A stretch of 64,000 nucleotides of DNA from Salipaludibacillus aurantiacus (GCF_900111295.1 NZ_FOGT01000005.1:186001-250000); one strand, 5' to 3'. Positions 26,650 through 35,567 are shown, numbered from the stretch's first letter. Translations and numbers: made by a program. Notes: a model not told the origin generated them from the letters alone.

Positions 26650-27000
26650 GAACCAGGATGGGACAAAATAACAGGAACGTAAAGCAATCCGAACAAATTT
26701 GTTCGGATTTTTGCTTTTGTACTTAAAAAATATAAACTCTGACAAAGAATAAAGACAGTTTAATCTGCCGGTGTACTCCTCGCGAAGGCTTATACCACAG
26801 GCATAAGTGCAACATCAGCTCGACAGAAGCTCGCTGTGTTTTCTTTACCCTAGGGCTTCTCTTCAACTAACTTTCCCGAAGGATTTCTTCGGGAAAGTGG
26901 ATTTTCAGACTGCGCTCATCCTCCGGGTGTCCTCGCCTTCATTCACCGGCAAATTATATTTTTGGAGTTTGTTATGCAATTTTTTCACTTCATACATGGG
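26650..27000 (+). repeat. dispersed intergenic repeat, copy C
   Basis: Gene-less 26631-27162. It contains ATCCGAACAAATTTGTTCGGAT (positions 26687-26708, a perfect palindrome) followed by TTTTTGCTTTTG, which also serves as a terminator. 26759-26812 matches 46491-46545 of copy B, with shared TTTAATCTGCCGGT, CGAAGGCTTAT and CCACAG..ATAAGTGCAAC. GGATTTTCAGACTGCGCTC (26899-26917) matches copy A. A CTTTCCCGAAG/CTTCGGGAAAG hairpin lies at 26870-26897. Confidence 0.75.
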
Positions 27001-27162
27001 TAAATTCAATTCATTCTGTTGCTATGTTTTTTGAGGCCATAAAGACACCAGGCTGCCTGGCCTGTCTCCCAAGGGCGTATGAAATAAGCTTGACAGTTTA
27101 CAGTAATATTTTAAAATAAAGAAGACATTTGCCAACTACATACAGAAATGGGGAAATATAAT

Positions 27163-27885
27163 ATGGAGTCAGCAGAGACACTGAATTCAACGGAGATAAA
27201 CTGGTTCAGACGAGGAATAGCGGCTGGAATCCCTATAGCTTTTGGATATATGCCGGTAGCTGTCACATTTGGGTTGCTCGCTGGGGCAACGGGTTTATCA
27301 GGCAGTGAAGCAGTGCTTATGAGTATGCTGGTGTTTGCCGGAGCAGCACAATATATGGCTTTATCAATGATGGCCTTAGGATCAGGAGCTGCTGAAATTA
27401 TTACAGCTACCTTTATTGTAAACTTCAGACATTTATTAATGAGTGCCTCTATTAGGGAGCGGGCTGAAGTTGGGTCTAAACGGAGCAGAGCTTTATATGG
27501 TTTCTTCCTCACTGATGAAGTGTTCGCTGTATCTTCCACAAGTGAGCTTCCGGTCAGGAGCCATTACATTACAGGAGTAGGCATGATCGCTTATGGAAGC
27601 TGGGTAGGTTTTACGGGAGTTGGCTACTTTGCCGGCTCATTTTTACCTGGGCTGCTCACGGAAAGCATGGCAATCGCACTCTATGCTCTTTTTATTGCAT
27701 TACTGATTCCTTCAGTGAAAAAAGAGGGGAAGGTTGTCATCAGGCTGGCTTTTTTAGGCGCTGTGTTTAATGCCGTGTTCCAACTATGGCTGTCTACCGG
27801 CTGGTCAATTATGAGTGCGACAATTTTGGCGGTTATCGTATATGAGGGAATAGATCAAAAAATAATAAGGAGGGGACAAACATGA
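27163..27885 (+). CDS. azlC: AzlC-family branched-chain amino acid exporter, large subunit
   Basis: Membrane protein of the AzlC/YgaZ family (240 aa from ATG 27163, which has GGGGA eight bases ahead; an ATG at 27148 adds five residues). Motifs: GIPIAFGYMPVAVTFGLLAG, FAGAAQYMAL and NFRHLLMSAS, all typical. With AzlD it would form a branched-chain amino acid exporter, as LIV-E transporters in other bacteria. The azlD start overlaps its stop codon (ATGA), so they are coupled. Confidence 0.9.
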   Translation: MESAETLNSTEINWFRRGIAAGIPIAFGYMPVAVTFGLLAGATGLSGSEAVLMSMLVFAGAAQYMALSMMALGSGAAEIITATFIVNFRHLLMSASIRERAEVGSKRSRALYGFFLTDEVFAVSSTSELPVRSHYITGVGMIAYGSWVGFTGVGYFAGSFLPGLLTESMAIALYALFIALLIPSVKKEGKVVIRLAFLGAVFNAVFQLWLSTGWSIMSATILAVIVYEGIDQKIIRRGQT

Positions 27886-28187
27886 ATATGACAATGCTGG
27901 GGATCATTATTGGAATGGGGATTGTCACTTATATTCCCCGTTTACTTCCACTGCTTACGCTACAGACTGAAAATTGGCCGGGCTGGTCAAGACGGATGCT
28001 GGCACGTGTACCTTATGCTGTTCTGGGCGCATTAATTTTTCCAGGGGTCCTGTATATTCACGATTCAATCTGGTTCGGAATAGCAGGCGGAGCAGTAGCC
28101 GTATGTTTGGCTTATCTTGGAGCTCCGCTCATTGCAGTAGTAGGAGGATCCATTATATTTCTTGCAGTAATCCAGCTTGTCGTTTAA
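27882..28187 (+). CDS. azlD: AzlD-family branched-chain amino acid transport protein, small subunit
   Basis: Small membrane protein (101 aa) with about four helices, including GIVTYIPRLLPLLTL and VPYAVLGALIFPGVLY, as in AzlD/YgaH. It overlaps azlC by four bases. Required partner of AzlC in the exporter complex of the cytoplasmic membrane. Confidence 0.9.
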   Translation: MNMTMLGIIIGMGIVTYIPRLLPLLTLQTENWPGWSRRMLARVPYAVLGALIFPGVLYIHDSIWFGIAGGAVAVCLAYLGAPLIAVVGGSIIFLAVIQLVV

Positions 28188-28244
28188 AAAGAAACAGAGA
28201 AGCAAGGCAGCGAGTACTTCACGTTCCACAGAGCTGGATAACTG

Positions 28245-28700
28245 CTAAGTCAGAGTCCTTCCGTAACGTTTGGAAACAATATCATAAAAGCCTAATGAAT
28301 TGTACAATCTCTTTGTGGCAGCATTGTTAATACCGGTTTCGAGTTCAATTCCTTTGAACTCCTCAAGTTCAGCCCAATAAAGAACTTTTAAAAGAAGTTT
28401 TCTGGCAATACCCTGCCGGCGGTAATCTTTTCTTACATATAAATCATTCAGCCACACGTAGGGTCCACCTTTATCTAACCCGATCCCGGTATTAAGAAAA
28501 GCTCCTCCGACTATTCTCCCTTCTTTTTCGGCAACAAAAAATTCTGCTCCTGAGTCCGCCTTGAGAGCTTTATCAACGGTATTTAAGAGAGATTCTTCTG
28601 TCATATTGATACTTAAACTGTTCATCTGCTCCATCATTAAAAAAGTAATTTGTTTGATTTGTTCGATACTGGCGGGTTTTTCTACTTTATATATTCTCAC
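28245..28700 (-). CDS. GNAT family N-acetyltransferase
   Basis: A 151-residue acetyltransferase. The acetyl-CoA motif RRQGIARKLLL is at about 95-105, followed by ELETGINNAATKRLYNSLGF. GTG start with GGGAGAG ahead. Substrate unknown. It is convergent with azlD, 57 bases apart. Confidence 0.88.
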   Translation of the reverse strand: MRIYKVEKPASIEQIKQITFLMMEQMNSLSINMTEESLLNTVDKALKADSGAEFFVAEKEGRIVGGAFLNTGIGLDKGGPYVWLNDLYVRKDYRRQGIARKLLLKVLYWAELEEFKGIELETGINNAATKRLYNSLGFYDIVSKRYGRTLT

Positions 28701-28796
28701 ATTTATTCTCTCCCTTAGTTCATTGTTACGGCAGCCGGTCTTATGCTTTTCCTGTGACTGCGTTCCAGGCTTGCAGGCCGGCAGTTTATACTAGTA

Positions 28797-29621
28797 TCAT
28801 TCAGACTTGTTATTAAGAGAAAAATAGTCATTTAAAAAGGCGGATACGCCGTTTTCTTCATTGGTAGTCGTTGTGACGTCTGCTACGTTCTTTAATTCAT
28901 CAATGCCATTCCCCATTGCCACTCCGCACCCGGCAAATTCCAGCATTTCCAAATCATTATCTTCATCGCCGAAAGCGATGATCCTCTCTTTTGGTATATC
29001 AAAATGGCTGGCTATTTCTTTTAAGCCTACTGCTTTGTTCAAGCCGGACTTAACAATTTCTATGATGTTCCATGGTGCTCCCCACGAACGCTGTTCAATA
29101 ACTTCGGCATGTGCTTCTGATAACAAATTTTTAAGGCCGCTATGTTGCTGATCATCCGGGTGAATCAAGATAGAAGTCGGTTCTTTATTGACAACCTTAT
29201 TAAGGTTACCGTAAGCGGCTGGGGACTGATTCAAGGTGAAGGCTTCAGCAAACCCTTTATTTAAGTAACGTAAATAATAGTCATCTTTCACTTCAACCAT
29301 GATATTTTTAACGCGTAAAGCTTCACACGTTTCTATAATCGTTTCAGCTACTTTTTTATCAAGCGGGGTGTGCCTCGTTTTAAAACTGTGCGGATTCTGC
29401 GGGTGATGGACAAAAGCCCCGTTAAAGTTAACCATAGGAGAATCTAGTGCAAGCTGCTGATAATAGTCTTTACTGGCCCTGTACGGACGGCCGGTTGCAA
29501 TGACGACTTTATGGCCGAGCTCTCTTAAGCGAAATAAGGCAGACCTGTTCTGTTTAGAAATAGTTTTTTTATCTGAGAGCAGAGTTCCATCCAGGTCCAC
29601 AGCGATAAGATGCGGTTTCAT
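28797..29621 (-). CDS. Cof-type HAD family phosphatase
   Basis: HAD hydrolase (274 aa) with motif I DLDGTLLS (nucleophile Asp at about 9), ATGRP, K at about 195 (GLNKAVGLK) and motif IV GDEDNDLEML. The C2-type cap between motifs I and III marks the Cof subfamily, which acts on sugar phosphates or flavin phosphates. Specific substrate unknown. GGGGGAAC precedes the ATG. Confidence 0.9.
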   Translation of the reverse strand: MKPHLIAVDLDGTLLSDKKTISKQNRSALFRLRELGHKVVIATGRPYRASKDYYQQLALDSPMVNFNGAFVHHPQNPHSFKTRHTPLDKKVAETIIETCEALRVKNIMVEVKDDYYLRYLNKGFAEAFTLNQSPAAYGNLNKVVNKEPTSILIHPDDQQHSGLKNLLSEAHAEVIEQRSWGAPWNIIEIVKSGLNKAVGLKEIASHFDIPKERIIAFGDEDNDLEMLEFAGCGVAMGNGIDELKNVADVTTTTNEENGVSAFLNDYFSLNNKSE

Positions 29622-29778
29622 AAACGTTCCCCCTGTAAGTAATATAGGCTTTTCCTTTAAATAAGCAAATCCATAGGATTTCCAACAAAATCATGTTATA
29701 AATATACTATAACATGGTTGAGATATGTTAAAATACGTGTGGAAGAAGTTATCTTAAAAAATGACAGGGGATAAGGAC

Positions 29779-30693
29779 ATGGAACAATTTTTCTCTACAT
29801 TCACTGCGAGGACGATCTGGACACCTGAGCTTTTAGTTGTTCTGGGAGCTGTCAGTTTAGTATATTTCTTGATTATTACTAAATTAAGGCATCATTTTCC
29901 GGCCTCTGAACCGGTTTCCCTCAGACGTAAAATATATTTTCACCTTGGTTTATTAGCTGTCTATTTAGGTTTTGGCGGGCCTTTATATGTGATGGGGCAT
30001 ATTATGTTAAGCATGCATATGCTTTCCATGGCAATAGTATATCTTGTTGCTCCTCCGTTAATATTATTAGGGATCCCTTCCTGGTTTTTTAAGTTTTTTG
30101 CTAGATTTAAAGTGATTAGGGGAGTTTTTACAATAGTCGGTTTCCCTATACTTGGGCTGATTTTATTTAATGCCATTTTTTCGTTTTATCATTTACCGGC
30201 GACATTTGACTACCTTATGACGAATGAAGGTTATCATAATATTTACCAGAATGCCATGCTTCTGGCTGCCATGTTAATGTGGTGGCATATTATACCCCGG
30301 TTTAAAACTAAATATGATTTATCAGAATTAAAACGAATTGGCTATATGTTTATGAGCGGGGTATTGTTTACTCCTGCCTGTGTACTCATAATTTTTGCCG
30401 GGGAGCCGCTGTATTCAACCTATACAGATCCATCTGTGTGGGCTACAGCAATGGCTTACTGCCTGCCTCCGGGAGCAGATATTCCGTTTGAAGTATTTTC
30501 CGGTGAGCAGTCGCTGACATTGCTCAGCCCAAGGCATGATCAGCAGTTTGGCGGCGCTATGATGAAAGTCATTCAGGAGCTTGCTTATGGGGTCGCAATG
30601 GGATACACCTTCAGGCTCTGGATGAAGCGTGACAGGGAAAATACTCCAAAGTTAAACCTTAAAGAATACGAAATGTACCAGACTAACGGATAA
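29779..30693 (+). CDS. ctaG: cytochrome c oxidase assembly factor CtaG
   Basis: Polytopic membrane protein (304 aa, about seven helices) of the caa3-type CtaG family, needed for building the copper centre of cytochrome caa3 oxidase. Features: FGGPLYVMGHIMLSMHMLSM with clustered His, and MWWHIIP. The ATG at 29779 is chosen because GGGGATAAGG lies just ahead; a 29761 ATG adds six residues. A SCO-like copper protein gene follows 17 bases downstream, and the pair probably acts together on the oxidase CuA site. Confidence 0.88.
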   Translation: MEQFFSTFTARTIWTPELLVVLGAVSLVYFLIITKLRHHFPASEPVSLRRKIYFHLGLLAVYLGFGGPLYVMGHIMLSMHMLSMAIVYLVAPPLILLGIPSWFFKFFARFKVIRGVFTIVGFPILGLILFNAIFSFYHLPATFDYLMTNEGYHNIYQNAMLLAAMLMWWHIIPRFKTKYDLSELKRIGYMFMSGVLFTPACVLIIFAGEPLYSTYTDPSVWATAMAYCLPPGADIPFEVFSGEQSLTLLSPRHDQQFGGAMMKVIQELAYGVAMGYTFRLWMKRDRENTPKLNLKEYEMYQTNG

Positions 30694-30710
30694 AAAGAGA
30701 GAGGGATTAT

Positions 30711-31343
30711 ATGAGCAAGTGGTGGCTTGTTCCGGGGAGTCTCTTAACACTTATTCTGCTGTCAGCAGGATGCAGTTTTTTGTATGAAGACACCTCTGAA
30801 TCAACACAGGGAGATGCAGTTATTGACGTGTCCCAGGCAGAAGAACCTTGGGAAATCGTGGATTTTGAAGCAGTTAACCAGTATGAAGAAGATGTAAACA
30901 ATGAGACGCTGCAAGGAGAATGGTGGGTTACAAAAACAATTTTCACACGATGCCCAACCGTCTGTATGACAATGACGCCTAATATGGTTACACTGCAGGA
31001 AGGACTGGAGGATGAAGGAATAGATATCCGGATTGTTTCCTTTACAGTTGATCCTGAGTTTGACACACCTGAAAGACTGGAAGACTATGGTGAATCCTAC
31101 GGAGCAGATTTTTCAAATTGGGATTTCCTTACGGGGTATACATCAGAAGAAATTAGGGAATTTGCGTTAGAGTCTCTTAAAGCCCAAGTACAGGAACTGC
31201 CCGAACAAGAGGACATTATGCATCCGACGAGATTTTACCTTGTAAACCCGGAAGGTGTCATTGTCCGGATGTACAGTGGTGAAAATAATTTTGATTTAGA
31301 AGCAACAGTTGAAGATATTAAATTAGTTACCCAAGCTGATTAA
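30711..31343 (+). CDS. SCO1/SenC family copper-binding lipoprotein
   Basis: Thioredoxin-fold lipoprotein (210 aa). Lipobox LLSAGC with Cys21; copper ligands CPTVC (C81, C85) and His171 in DIMHPTRFYLV. SCO proteins deliver copper to, or reduce, the CuA site of cytochrome c oxidase. It follows ctaG in the same unit. GAGAGGG precedes the ATG. Confidence 0.92.
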   Translation: MSKWWLVPGSLLTLILLSAGCSFLYEDTSESTQGDAVIDVSQAEEPWEIVDFEAVNQYEEDVNNETLQGEWWVTKTIFTRCPTVCMTMTPNMVTLQEGLEDEGIDIRIVSFTVDPEFDTPERLEDYGESYGADFSNWDFLTGYTSEEIREFALESLKAQVQELPEQEDIMHPTRFYLVNPEGVIVRMYSGENNFDLEATVEDIKLVTQAD

Positions 31344-31347
31344 AGTG

Positions 31348-31375
31348 AGGCTGCCTTGATGACAAGGCAGTTTTT
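31348..31375 (+). terminator. terminator after the SCO gene
   Basis: CTGCCTTG and CAAGGCAG with loop ATGA, then TTTTTTTATT. Confidence 0.88.
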
Positions 31376-31516
31376 TTATTATAAATAACACTTACAGAGC
31401 GTTAATAAACGTTTATAAATAATAAATTGTGGAAAAAGTTTCGAAATTGTCCCTATAATCTGCCATTAAGATTGTTAAAATAGAATGAGATTGCAAAGAA
31501 AGGATGTGATGGCACG

Positions 31517-32812
31517 ATGTATGAGCTTAGAACACCGGTAAAGGTGAGTGAAGCGGTAAACCGTGTCATGAACCATAAAAAGAAAGGCGAAAAGGAATTT
31601 ATTGAGCTCATGGAAGCGGGGGACCGTTATTTAGCTGAAGATATAGTTGCAGACCATCCAATCCCGCCGTTTGACCGTTCCCCGCTGGATGGATTTGCCG
31701 TAAGAAGTGAAGATACTGAAAATGCAGACAGTACTCATCCTGTACAGCTTGAAGTTGTAGAGACTGTAGGGGCGGGTCACGTTGCTAAGGGGCCCGTAAA
31801 GCCCGGCCAGGCAATCAGGGTTATGACCGGGACTGTCATGCCTGACAATACTGACGCCATTATCATGTTTGAATTGGCAAAAGAGTTCACACAAGAAGAT
31901 AAGACTTACATTGAAATCAAGCGTCCTTTTAAGGCAGGCGACTATGTTTCGAAAAAAGGTGAAGAAACCAAACAAGGCGAAGTAGTAGTCAGATCAGGTA
32001 CGAAAATTACGGCTGGGGTCATCGCAGTCCTTGCGACTTTTGGCTACCACAGGGTTCCAGTAGCCAAAAAGCCTGTCATAGGCATTTATGCGACAGGGAC
32101 TGAGTTACTTGAGATAGATGATAACTTACAGCCTGGAAAAATTCGTAACAGCAATGCCTATATGATTATTTCCCAAATCCGGCAGGCCGGAGGAGAGCCT
32201 AAATATTACGGGAAGCTGAAAGATGACTTTAATCTTTGTTATAATGCGGTGACACAGGCACTAAACGAAGTAGATGCTCTCATTACAACCGGCGGTGTCT
32301 CTGTCGGGGACTTCGATTTTCTGCCTGAAATCTATAACAGGCTTGGAGCAGAGGTGCTATTTAATAAAATTGCAATGAGGCCAGGCAGCGTTACGACAGT
32401 AGCTGACAAGGATGGAAAACTATTATTTGGTTTGTCAGGAAACCCTTCAGCTTGTTTTGTAGGATTCGAATTGTACGCGAGACCGTGGATTCGCAGTTAT
32501 CTCCATTCCGGAAAACCTTATGTAGAAACGGTAAAAGGTAAGTTAACAGCTGACTTTCCAAAACCTAACCCTTTTACTCGTTTTATTAGAAGCAAGGTTG
32601 AGTTTAAAGAGGGAAAAGTATTTGCCAGCCCAGTCGGGATGGATAAGTCTCAAGTAGTGACCTCTTTAGCTTATACAGATGCCCTCGTAGCGGTTCCCGG
32701 AGGATCAAGGGGGTATAAATCAGGTGATGAAGTGGATATTTTACTTTTAACCTCCGAAGGAAGTGAGAATCCGTTAAAAGACCCGGCAAAATCCAGGGAT
32801 GAGAAATTATGA
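31517..32812 (+). CDS. moeA: molybdopterin molybdenumtransferase MoeA
   Basis: Inserts molybdate into adenylated molybdopterin (431 aa). Motifs: PPFDRSPLDGFAVRS, VMTGTVMPDNTDAIIMFE, TTGGVSVGDFDFL, and GLSGNPSACFVGFELY. First gene of a moeA-mobB-moaE-moaD unit; its TGA overlaps the mobB ATG. The unit precedes the molybdoenzyme operon at 36 kb, which it probably serves. Genes moaA, moaB and moaC are not in the window. Confidence 0.95.
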   Translation: MYELRTPVKVSEAVNRVMNHKKKGEKEFIELMEAGDRYLAEDIVADHPIPPFDRSPLDGFAVRSEDTENADSTHPVQLEVVETVGAGHVAKGPVKPGQAIRVMTGTVMPDNTDAIIMFELAKEFTQEDKTYIEIKRPFKAGDYVSKKGEETKQGEVVVRSGTKITAGVIAVLATFGYHRVPVAKKPVIGIYATGTELLEIDDNLQPGKIRNSNAYMIISQIRQAGGEPKYYGKLKDDFNLCYNAVTQALNEVDALITTGGVSVGDFDFLPEIYNRLGAEVLFNKIAMRPGSVTTVADKDGKLLFGLSGNPSACFVGFELYARPWIRSYLHSGKPYVETVKGKLTADFPKPNPFTRFIRSKVEFKEGKVFASPVGMDKSQVVTSLAYTDALVAVPGGSRGYKSGDEVDILLLTSEGSENPLKDPAKSRDEKL

Positions 32813-33342
32813 TTAAACATCAGATAGTTGGCTATTCAAATTCAGGAAAAACGACTGTAGCCGCTAATCTTATCCGCATGCTTACTAAGACAGGATATTC
32901 TTGTGCCACGATTAAGCATCATGGAGATCATACCCCTCTTTCTAAAGAGCCGGCTGGCAAAGACACAGCTCAACACAGACAGGCCGGGGCCTGTGGAACG
33001 CTTGCCGCAAGTGACAGGGAGATGGTCCTGACACTCCAGCACAACCGGGCATTCAGTTTAAATGATTTTATTAATTTTTATAATGTTTTATCTTTGGATG
33101 TCCTTCTAATTGAAGGATATAAAAAGGAAAAATATCCGAAAACCATTTTGTTAAGGACAGAAAATGATTTATCTTTGTTAAAGAAAGCTGTTAACATCAA
33201 ATGTGTTTTATGCAGGGATAAAAGCCTTGTGAATTTTGTTTCTGAAAACTATACTTTCCCAGTTTTTTATATGGAGGATATGGAGGACTACCTCAAATGG
33301 TTTTTAAAACGAGTGGAGAAGGGGGACTACGATGAATCATAA
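32809..33342 (+). CDS. mobB: molybdopterin-guanine dinucleotide biosynthesis protein MobB
   Basis: GTPase-like accessory protein (177 aa) of guanine dinucleotide cofactor synthesis. Walker A is GYSNSGKTT (about 8-16); LLIEGYKKEKYPK is typical of the family. Overlaps moeA by four bases and moaE by eleven. It implies that the molybdoenzymes use the bis-MGD form, as DMSO-reductase-family enzymes do. Confidence 0.92.
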   Translation: MIKHQIVGYSNSGKTTVAANLIRMLTKTGYSCATIKHHGDHTPLSKEPAGKDTAQHRQAGACGTLAASDREMVLTLQHNRAFSLNDFINFYNVLSLDVLLIEGYKKEKYPKTILLRTENDLSLLKKAVNIKCVLCRDKSLVNFVSENYTFPVFYMEDMEDYLKWFLKRVEKGDYDES

Positions 33343-33802
33343 AAATTTTGAAATTATAAATACTCCCATACAAATTAATCAAGTAATTAATAAAGTTGAA
33401 GACAGAAATGCCGGGGCGATAAATACTTTTATCGGTACAGTTAGAGAACTGACAAAAGGGAAAAAGACCGTGTATTTAAAATATGATGCATATATTTCAA
33501 TGGCTGAAAAAAAATTAGCCCAGATTGGCGAAGAAATTAAGAAAGAATATCCTGAATCAAAAGTTGCTATTACTCACAGGATTGGTGAGCTGGCTATCTC
33601 AGATATTGCTGTTGTTATAGCTGTCTCTACTCCTCACCGGGCGGATGCTTTTGCAGGCAGCAGGTATGCAATTGAAAGAATAAAAGAAATCGTACCTATT
33701 TGGAAAAAAGAACATTGGGAAGATGGAGAAGAATGGATGGGAGACCAGCTTGAACATAAGCCTTACCCTGAAGGAAAACCTGGAAAGGGGGATTTAAATT
33801 GA
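33332..33802 (+). CDS. moaE: molybdopterin synthase catalytic subunit MoaE
   Basis: Large subunit of molybdopterin synthase (156 aa), which adds two sulfurs to precursor Z. Motifs: GAINTFIGTVRE, KYDAYISMAEKKL, STPHRADAF and PIWKKEHWEDGEEW. Overlaps mobB, and its TGA overlaps the moaD start. Confidence 0.95.
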   Translation: MNHKNFEIINTPIQINQVINKVEDRNAGAINTFIGTVRELTKGKKTVYLKYDAYISMAEKKLAQIGEEIKKEYPESKVAITHRIGELAISDIAVVIAVSTPHRADAFAGSRYAIERIKEIVPIWKKEHWEDGEEWMGDQLEHKPYPEGKPGKGDLN

Positions 33803-34038
33803 GTATTCGGATATTATTATTTGCTGAGTTAGAAGAAAAGGTCGGAACCCGCCAGATCGAAATAGCCGGCTCCGAAATGACAGCAGGAGAAGTCAGAAAC
33901 ACACTTCTGGAAAAATATCCGGAAGTCTCCGCGTTTAATTCAGCTATGATGGCTATTAACGAAGAATACGCAGAAGATCAGGACGTGGTCCGTGAAGGGG
34001 ACCTGGTTGCTTTTATTCCACCGGTAAGTGGCGGATAA
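33799..34038 (+). CDS. moaD: molybdopterin synthase sulfur carrier subunit MoaD
   Basis: Ubiquitin-fold sulfur carrier (79 aa), ending in the functional Gly-Gly (FIPPVSGG) that is thiocarboxylated. The start codon is TTG (AAATTGAG overlap with moaE), with AAAGGGGGA ahead. Last gene of the cofactor unit. Confidence 0.95.
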   Translation: MSIRILLFAELEEKVGTRQIEIAGSEMTAGEVRNTLLEKYPEVSAFNSAMMAINEEYAEDQDVVREGDLVAFIPPVSGG

Positions 34039-34070
34039 GTCATAGAACGTTCACAAAAAAGGTGTAAGAG

Positions 34071-34113
34071 TGTGACGGGAATCACGGAATAATCCGGCTA
34101 ATTTTTTTACACT
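34071..34113 (+). promoter_or_regulatory. FNR box plus -10 of a gene-less transcription unit
   Basis: TGTGACGGGAATCACG (34071-34086) matches TGTGA-N6-TCACA at 9 of 10 fixed positions. TACACT (34108-34113) lies where a -10 would be for class II activation: box centre 34078.5, start about 34120, distance 41.5. Confidence 0.65.
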
Positions 34114-34119
34114 AGAAGT

Positions 34120-34325
34120 ATTCATTGCTCATCGTTTTTGGGCGGTGCATAGTTTTACTTCCTTTATTTAAGAACCCAACGTATTTGGCAGCTGATCACC
34201 CCAAAATCAGTGTTTGCCAAACCACACAAAGCGTAACAAACCCAAAACATGTGAATGACTAAAGTTCTTATGACCCCCAATCATATGAACAAAAAGCGGC
34301 TGCCCGAGCAGCCGCTTCTTTTTTT
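34120..34325 (+). ncRNA. candidate FNR-activated C-rich small RNA
   Basis: About 206 bases between a predicted FNR-dependent start and a strong terminator, with no convincing reading frame. The RNA would carry four short C-rich segments in A-rich, probably unpaired context: GAACCCAAC (about 34172), TCACCCCAAAA (about 34196), AACAAACCCAAAAC (about 34236) and TGACCCCCAATC (about 34271). C-rich motifs that pair with Shine-Dalgarno sequences are a hallmark of Firmicute regulatory RNAs such as RoxS/RsaE. It does not look like RoxS itself. By analogy with FnrS of enterobacteria it could repress aerobic genes under anoxia. Alternatives: an untranslated remnant, or read-through from moaD. Confidence 0.5.
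34294..34325 (+). terminator. strong terminator ending the RNA candidate
   Basis: AAGCGGCTGC and GCAGCCGCTT with tetraloop CCGA, followed by CTTTTTTT. Confidence 0.92.
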
Positions 34326-34402
34326 GCTAAAGCCTGGTTAATTTACTTTAAAAGAAGGTGCACTATGTGGTTTTTCCTCCCGCCCTTACTTTACACAATA
34401 AG

Positions 34403-34446
34403 CCAAAATACCTGCCGGTGAACAAAAGCGGGGGCAGCCGCAGGTA
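34403..34446 (-). terminator. terminator after the Crp/Fnr gene
   Basis: Minus-strand hairpin with TACCTGC and GCAGGTA at its base, followed by TTTTGG. It lies just past the stop codon at 34448. Confidence 0.6.
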
Positions 34447-34447
34447 A

Positions 34448-35140
34448 TCAGGCATCATGCATGTATGTTTTTAATTCCTCTAAATCATGAATAACAAGAT
34501 AACCTTGTTGTTTAGAGAGTATCTTTTGCTTTTTCAGCTGGTTCATCATTCGTGTAACGCTTTCCCGGGTAGCACCGAAAAAATTTCCTAAATCTTCATG
34601 AGTCAACTTTATATCTATATAAATACCGTCTTCCTTTTTAATTCCGTAATCTTCTGTTAACCTTACAAGAGTGGCAGCTAAAGCGCTCAGTTTTCCGTAC
34701 AAAGCAACATCCCGTAACGTCGTTTGGGAGATTCTTAACCGCTCTGCCATAATACGGAAAATAGGCATACCTAATTCAGGATGTTCCAGAAGCATCATTT
34801 CCAAGTCTTCATTGCGGATATAAGAGACGCTCCCGCCTTCTAAAACAGTAGCAGTGGCCGGATAAGTCGTTTCCTCAGGACTGAACAATGCTACTTCAGC
34901 AAAAATTTCATCTTTTTGCCTGATATTTAATACAATTTCTTTACCGTCCGCACTGCTTTTAGTTAATTTAACTTTTCCTTCATTGATAAAGTATAAGGAT
35001 TCAGCCGATTCTGTTTCCCTAAACAGGACTTCTCCTTTTGTAACGGCTTTAGTCAGGATAATTTCCTCAAGTTTCACTTTAATGGTATCAGGCAATGGCG
35101 CAAATACCGGTATATTATGCAAAAAAGACTTGGTAGACAA
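34448..35140 (-). CDS. Crp/Fnr family regulator without an Fe-S cluster
   Basis: Regulator of 230 aa with a cyclic-nucleotide-like beta barrel (about 10-120), dimer helix and C-terminal winged helix (THEDLGNFFGATRESVTRMMNQL). Unlike the two Fnr proteins in this window it has no cysteine group at the C-terminus, so it is not the Fe-S oxygen sensor. A TTG start at 35140 is preferred (AGCAGGTG seven bases ahead); an earlier TTG at 35161 adds seven residues. It is flanked by Mo-cofactor and nitrate-respiration genes. An ACACT...AGTGT inverted repeat lies upstream near 35200. Effector unknown. Confidence 0.85.
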   Translation of the reverse strand: MSTKSFLHNIPVFAPLPDTIKVKLEEIILTKAVTKGEVLFRETESAESLYFINEGKVKLTKSSADGKEIVLNIRQKDEIFAEVALFSPEETTYPATATVLEGGSVSYIRNEDLEMMLLEHPELGMPIFRIMAERLRISQTTLRDVALYGKLSALAATLVRLTEDYGIKKEDGIYIDIKLTHEDLGNFFGATRESVTRMMNQLKKQKILSKQQGYLVIHDLEELKTYMHDA

Positions 35141-35276
35141 AATAATCACCTGCTCTTTCAATTAAATCCGTGTATACCTATAGTTTACCAAAAATTTCAC
35201 ACTATTTATAAAGTGTTTTCCCTGATTTATATAAGGGAATAACATATGAAAAAGAGTATGAGAGTGGAGGGAAAAA

Positions 35277-35567
35277 ATGCAAGTGATAATAAGCGAACAG
35301 GCATTGGAATGGTTTAAAAATGAACTGGAAGTCACTTCAGGAGATCACATACAGTTTTTTGCCAGATATGGAGGGTGTGGAAACTTTCAATCAGGCTTTT
35401 CACTGGGAGTTACGGTTAAAGCTCCGGAAGAAGAAGCGGCTTCAGTTGAAAAAGATGGTATTATATTTTACGTCGAAAAAAAAGACGAATGGTATTTCGA
35501 CGGAAAAGATTTAAAAGTGACTTACGATGAAGAAAAACAGGAAGTTTCTTATAACTATGCAGATTAA
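35277..35567 (+). CDS. HesB/YneR-like protein
   Basis: A 96-residue HesB-like-fold protein (FFARYGGCGNFQSGFSLGV) close to Bacillus YneR. Canonical IscA/HesB scaffolds have three conserved cysteines; only one is present here, so classical cluster transfer is doubtful. GGAGGGAAA precedes the ATG. It is upstream of the Fe-S-rich reductase operon but has its own terminator. Confidence 0.82.
   Translation: MQVIISEQALEWFKNELEVTSGDHIQFFARYGGCGNFQSGFSLGVTVKAPEEEAASVEKDGIIFYVEKKDEWYFDGKDLKVTYDEEKQEVSYNYAD

Noticed and set aside
34120-34325. RoxS/RsaE homologue
   Set aside because: Length (about 206 bases) and the lack of the CCCCUUUGUU motifs remembered for RoxS argue against it.
34270-34341. 23-codon ATG frame inside the RNA candidate
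   Set aside because: No Shine-Dalgarno sequence and it runs through the terminator stem.
35195-35222. ACACT...AGTGT inverted repeat as an FNR or Rex site
   Set aside because: It fits neither TGTGA-N6-TCACA nor TTGTGAA-N4-TTCACAA; left as an unassigned repeat.
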